NCBI GenBank assembly: GCA_007133445.1
Contig: SLMR01000211.1
Coordinates: 1-17,459 of the forward strand
Reading direction: 5' to 3'
Origin: Aquisalimonas sp.
GTDB lineage: Bacteria; Pseudomonadota; Gammaproteobacteria; Nitrococcales; Aquisalimonadaceae
Length of the DNA: 17,459 nucleotides
Below the pieces are notes generated by a model that ran no database searches, had not been told where the DNA came from, and worked only from the letters and a program-made list of their open reading frames with translations. The translations under genes were made by a program, and so were the position numbers. Of the stretch, positions 15,496-17,459 are shown one piece after another (positions within the stretch are counted from its first letter, which is position 1; the number at the start of each line of letters is the position of its first letter).

Positions 15496-16391
15496 TGCCG
15501 CTCATTGACCCGGTACCGACATCGGATCTCGACGCCGAAATCAGCCGGCACGCACCACTGGGCACGTTCCGCGGCCTCGAGATCCACTCCCTGCACGGTG
15601 ACGACTGTCCGGCAACGCTACGCGAGATCGGCCGGCTGCGGGAACGCGCTTTCCGCGAGGCCGGCGCGGGTCGCAACGTGGACTGCGACCTGGACGAACT
15701 GGACTTCGGGCCATCAGCCTACCGACAACTGGTCGCCTGGGACCCCGGACGACGGGAAGTCGTGGCCGTCTACCGCTACCAGCGCGGCTGGCTGGCCCGT
15801 ACCCACGGCGATGGAGTCCTGCGCACCCACACGCTGTTCCGCTATTCCGACTCCTTCAACCGTGACGTGAAGCCCGCCGGCATCGAACTGGGCCGTTCGG
15901 TGGTCAATCGGGACGCGCGGCGACGCACGCTCGGGCTGTTCGCCCTGTGGACCGGTCTCTACGTCCTGCTCGAGGAACACCCCGAGCTGAACTACTTCTT
16001 CGGCAACGTCTCGCTCTACGCCTCCATGCCCGAGGAGGCACGTGATCTCCTGATCGCCTTCCTGGAGCACCACTACCGCCCGCCGGAGCCGGCGCTCGTC
16101 GCGCGTGAGGCACTCCGCCACCGGCCCGCCACGGCGGCGAGCGACCGGATCCCCGGGGCCGTGGCCGAGGAGCCCGCCGGGCGCATTCGCGCACTGCGGG
16201 ACCTGCTGGAGCCGCATGGCGCGACCATTCCACCCATCGTGCAGTCCTACATGAGCCTCAACCATGAAATCTGGTTCGGACAGACGGCGCGCGACGCAGA
16301 CTTCGGCGACGCCCTGGAAATCGGACTGGTCGTGCCAATCGATGCCGTCCGGCGCTCCCGGGACCTGTCCCGTTTCGCGCCGACGCGCTGA
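15492..16391 (+). CDS. OlsB-like N-acyltransferase (GNAT/hemolysin family)
   Basis: A 299-residue member of the acetyltransferase_5 group that includes OlsB, which transfers a 3-hydroxyacyl chain from acyl carrier protein to the amino group of ornithine, and the homologous domain of OlsF. Visible motifs are LREIGRLRERAFREAG (43-58), the acidic DCDLDELD (64-71), QLVAWD (79-84), VVAVYRY (90-96), ELGRSVV (132-138) and NYFFGNVSLY (167-176). Residues 200-299 form an added C-terminal region with SYMSLNHEIWFG (252-263), as in the longer homologues. ATG overlaps the stop of the upstream O-acyltransferase, as expected for two enzymes of one lipid pathway at the inner membrane. The acyl acceptor (ornithine, lysine, glycine or glutamine) cannot be told from sequence. 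Confidence 0.84.
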   Translation: MMPLIDPVPTSDLDAEISRHAPLGTFRGLEIHSLHGDDCPATLREIGRLRERAFREAGAGRNVDCDLDELDFGPSAYRQLVAWDPGRREVVAVYRYQRGWLARTHGDGVLRTHTLFRYSDSFNRDVKPAGIELGRSVVNRDARRRTLGLFALWTGLYVLLEEHPELNYFFGNVSLYASMPEEARDLLIAFLEHHYRPPEPALVAREALRHRPATAASDRIPGAVAEEPAGRIRALRDLLEPHGATIPPIVQSYMSLNHEIWFGQTARDADFGDALEIGLVVPIDAVRRSRDLSRFAPTR

Positions 16392-16423
16392 GTCCGCCCG
16401 TCTACCGTCTCCGTCTTCCTCGG

Positions 16424-16452
16424 TTGTGTCGCGGCGCAAGCGCCCCTACAGT
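16424..16452 (+). promoter_or_regulatory. Candidate sigma-70 promoter for ftsH
   Basis: TTGTGT (16424-16429) and TACAGT (16447-16452) are separated by 17 bases, the optimal spacing, and lie in the 91-bp gap before the ftsH start at 16483. Four of six bases match at -35 and four of six at -10. No heat-shock (sigma-32) type element is evident. Confidence 0.42.
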
Positions 16453-16482
16453 CCGGCAATGTGAAACCGATGGGGGTGACGG

Positions 16483-17459
16483 ATGGCGGACAGCGAGCGT
16501 AACGGCGACCGGCAGGAGCGGCAGCAGGACTGGCACGACCACCAGACGCCGCAGCCCATGTCGCGTCAGCAGCAGTGGCTGCTGTTCCTCTGGCTGTCCC
16601 TGGGCATCCTGCTCGGCTTCTACTACCTGGACGCCATGCAGGAACCGGAGTACGCCGAGCTGGGCTATTCGGAGTTCATCGAGGCCGTGAAGTCTGACTA
16701 CGTGGCCTCGGTAACCCTCCGCGGCGAGCACATCGAAGGGGAACTCACCGAGGAAGGGCGCGATGCGCTGGACGTGGGCGAGGCCGAACGCTTCGACAGC
16801 GTGCGACCGGACATCGAGGACACGCGCCTGCTGCAGACCCTGGAGGACAACAACGTCAGCATCGCCGCGCGACCGGCCGATCCCCCCTGGTGGCAGGAGA
16901 TCCTGGTCGGTGCCCTGCCCTGGATCCTGCTGCTCGCCCTGTTGTTCTGGCTCTTTCACCGCATGCAGCAGCGCGCCATGTCCGGCGGTGGCCCCTTCGG
17001 CATGGGGCGCTCCCAGGCCAAGAAATTCCACCGTGAGGACAGCAACATCACCCTCGACGACGTGGCCGGATCGGACAACGCCAAGCAGGATGTCCAGGAG
17101 GTGGTGGAGTTCCTGAAAGACCCGGCCCGCTTCCAGCGCCTGGGGGCACAGATTCCCCGCGGCATTCTCATGATGGGCCCGCCCGGCACCGGCAAGACCT
17201 TGATGGCCAAGGCGGTGGCCGGCGAAGCCGGGGTGCCGTTTTTCACCATCAGTGGCTCCGAGTTCATCGAGATGTTCGTGGGTGTGGGTGCCTCCCGGGT
17301 GCGGGACCTGTTCAACCAGGCGAAGCAGGAGGCGCCGGCGGTGGTGTTCATCGACGAGATCGATTCCATCGGCCGCTCCCGCGGCACCGGCATGGGCGGG
17401 GGCCACGATGAACGCGAGCAGACCCTGAACCAGATCCTGGCGGAGATGGACGGCTTCGA
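16483..17459 (+). CDS. ftsH: ATP-dependent zinc metalloprotease FtsH, probable paralogue (3' end missing)
   Basis: The frame is open from an ATG at 16483 to the window edge, giving 325 codons or about half of a usual FtsH (about 640 residues). A 30-residue charged cytoplasmic leader precedes membrane helix 1 (about 31-50). A periplasmic domain of about 90 residues follows ([19 protein letters not shown]), then helix 2 (about 141-160) and the AAA+ domain: Walker A GPPGTGKT (232-239), pore loop MFVGVG (264-269), Walker B VVFIDEID (287-294) and [21 protein letters not shown] (305-325). The zinc protease half with HEXXH would lie beyond the edge and is not seen. FtsH degrades membrane and regulatory proteins from the inner membrane. 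The long leader and the lack of an rlmE gene upstream suggest a second, accessory copy. Confidence 0.92.
   Translation, partial: MADSERNGDRQERQQDWHDHQTPQPMSRQQQWLLFLWLSLGILLGFYYLDAMQEPEYAELGYSEFIEAVKSDYVASVTLRGEHIEGELTEEGRDALDVGEAERFDSVRPDIEDTRLLQTLEDNNVSIAARPADPPWWQEILVGALPWILLLALLFWLFHRMQQRAMSGGGPFGMGRSQAKKFHREDSNITLDDVAGSDNAKQDVQEVVEFLKDPARFQRLGAQIPRGILMMGPPGTGKTLMAKAVAGEAGVPFFTISGSEFIEMFVGVGASRVRDLFNQAKQEAPAVVFIDEIDSIGRSRGTGMGGGHDEREQTLNQILAEMDGF

Overview
This is a GC-rich, densely coded bacterial stretch with no rRNA, tRNA, CRISPR array, insertion sequence or phage gene that I can see. The gene set suggests a gammaproteobacterium, perhaps a halophilic Chromatiales/Ectothiorhodospiraceae-like lineage. 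The clues are a PhoP/PhoQ pair with the PhoQ-type HSLKTPLAVL motif, a haem-type bacterioferritin, a YadG/YadH-type exporter, a PLDc_N micro-protein and BluB. The lineage is an inference from gene content and base composition, not from a marker gene. No gene-free gap exceeds 300 bp. The largest are 858-1115, 7001-7196 and 12339-12495.

Layout. (1) 1-4089: a divergently read periplasmic binding protein for an amino-acid-type ABC transporter (cut by the left edge), an isochorismatase-family hydrolase, a 474-residue glutamate dehydrogenase and the BluB 5,6-dimethylbenzimidazole synthase. (2) 4164-5941: a two-gene ABC-2 exporter (ATPase and permease, ATGA overlap). (3) 6012-6503: bacterioferritin, followed by a strong hairpin terminator. 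(4) 6593-9519: a PhoPQ-type regulatory island. A secreted glycine-zipper protein is divergent from a PepSY protein-phoP-phoQ operon, and the space between them carries two 11-bp-period tandem repeats, each facing one of the transcription units. (5) 9491-12672: a ChaC-type gamma-glutamylcyclotransferase, an unrecognised two-helix membrane protein, an acyl-CoA synthetase/ligase with a perfect palindrome ahead of it, and a 58-residue PLDc_N protein. (6) 12682-16391: an unrecognised protein, then a DinB-like protein, a fusion of an NRDE/TANGO2-type N-terminal-nucleophile domain with a PlsC/OlsA-type acyltransferase, and an OlsB-type N-acyltransferase. (7) 16483 to the end: an FtsH AAA+ protease cut by the right edge.

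The most unusual locus is 13303-16391. The acyltransferase and the OlsB-like enzyme overlap by ATGA and together look like a set for making an acyl-oxyacyl amino lipid of the ornithine-lipid type. The O-acyltransferase has a complete NRDE/TANGO2-like domain with Cys2 fused in frame to its N terminus. The second most interesting item is the symmetric PhoP-box-like architecture at 7052-7120, which makes a testable prediction about autoregulation and control of the glycine-zipper protein.
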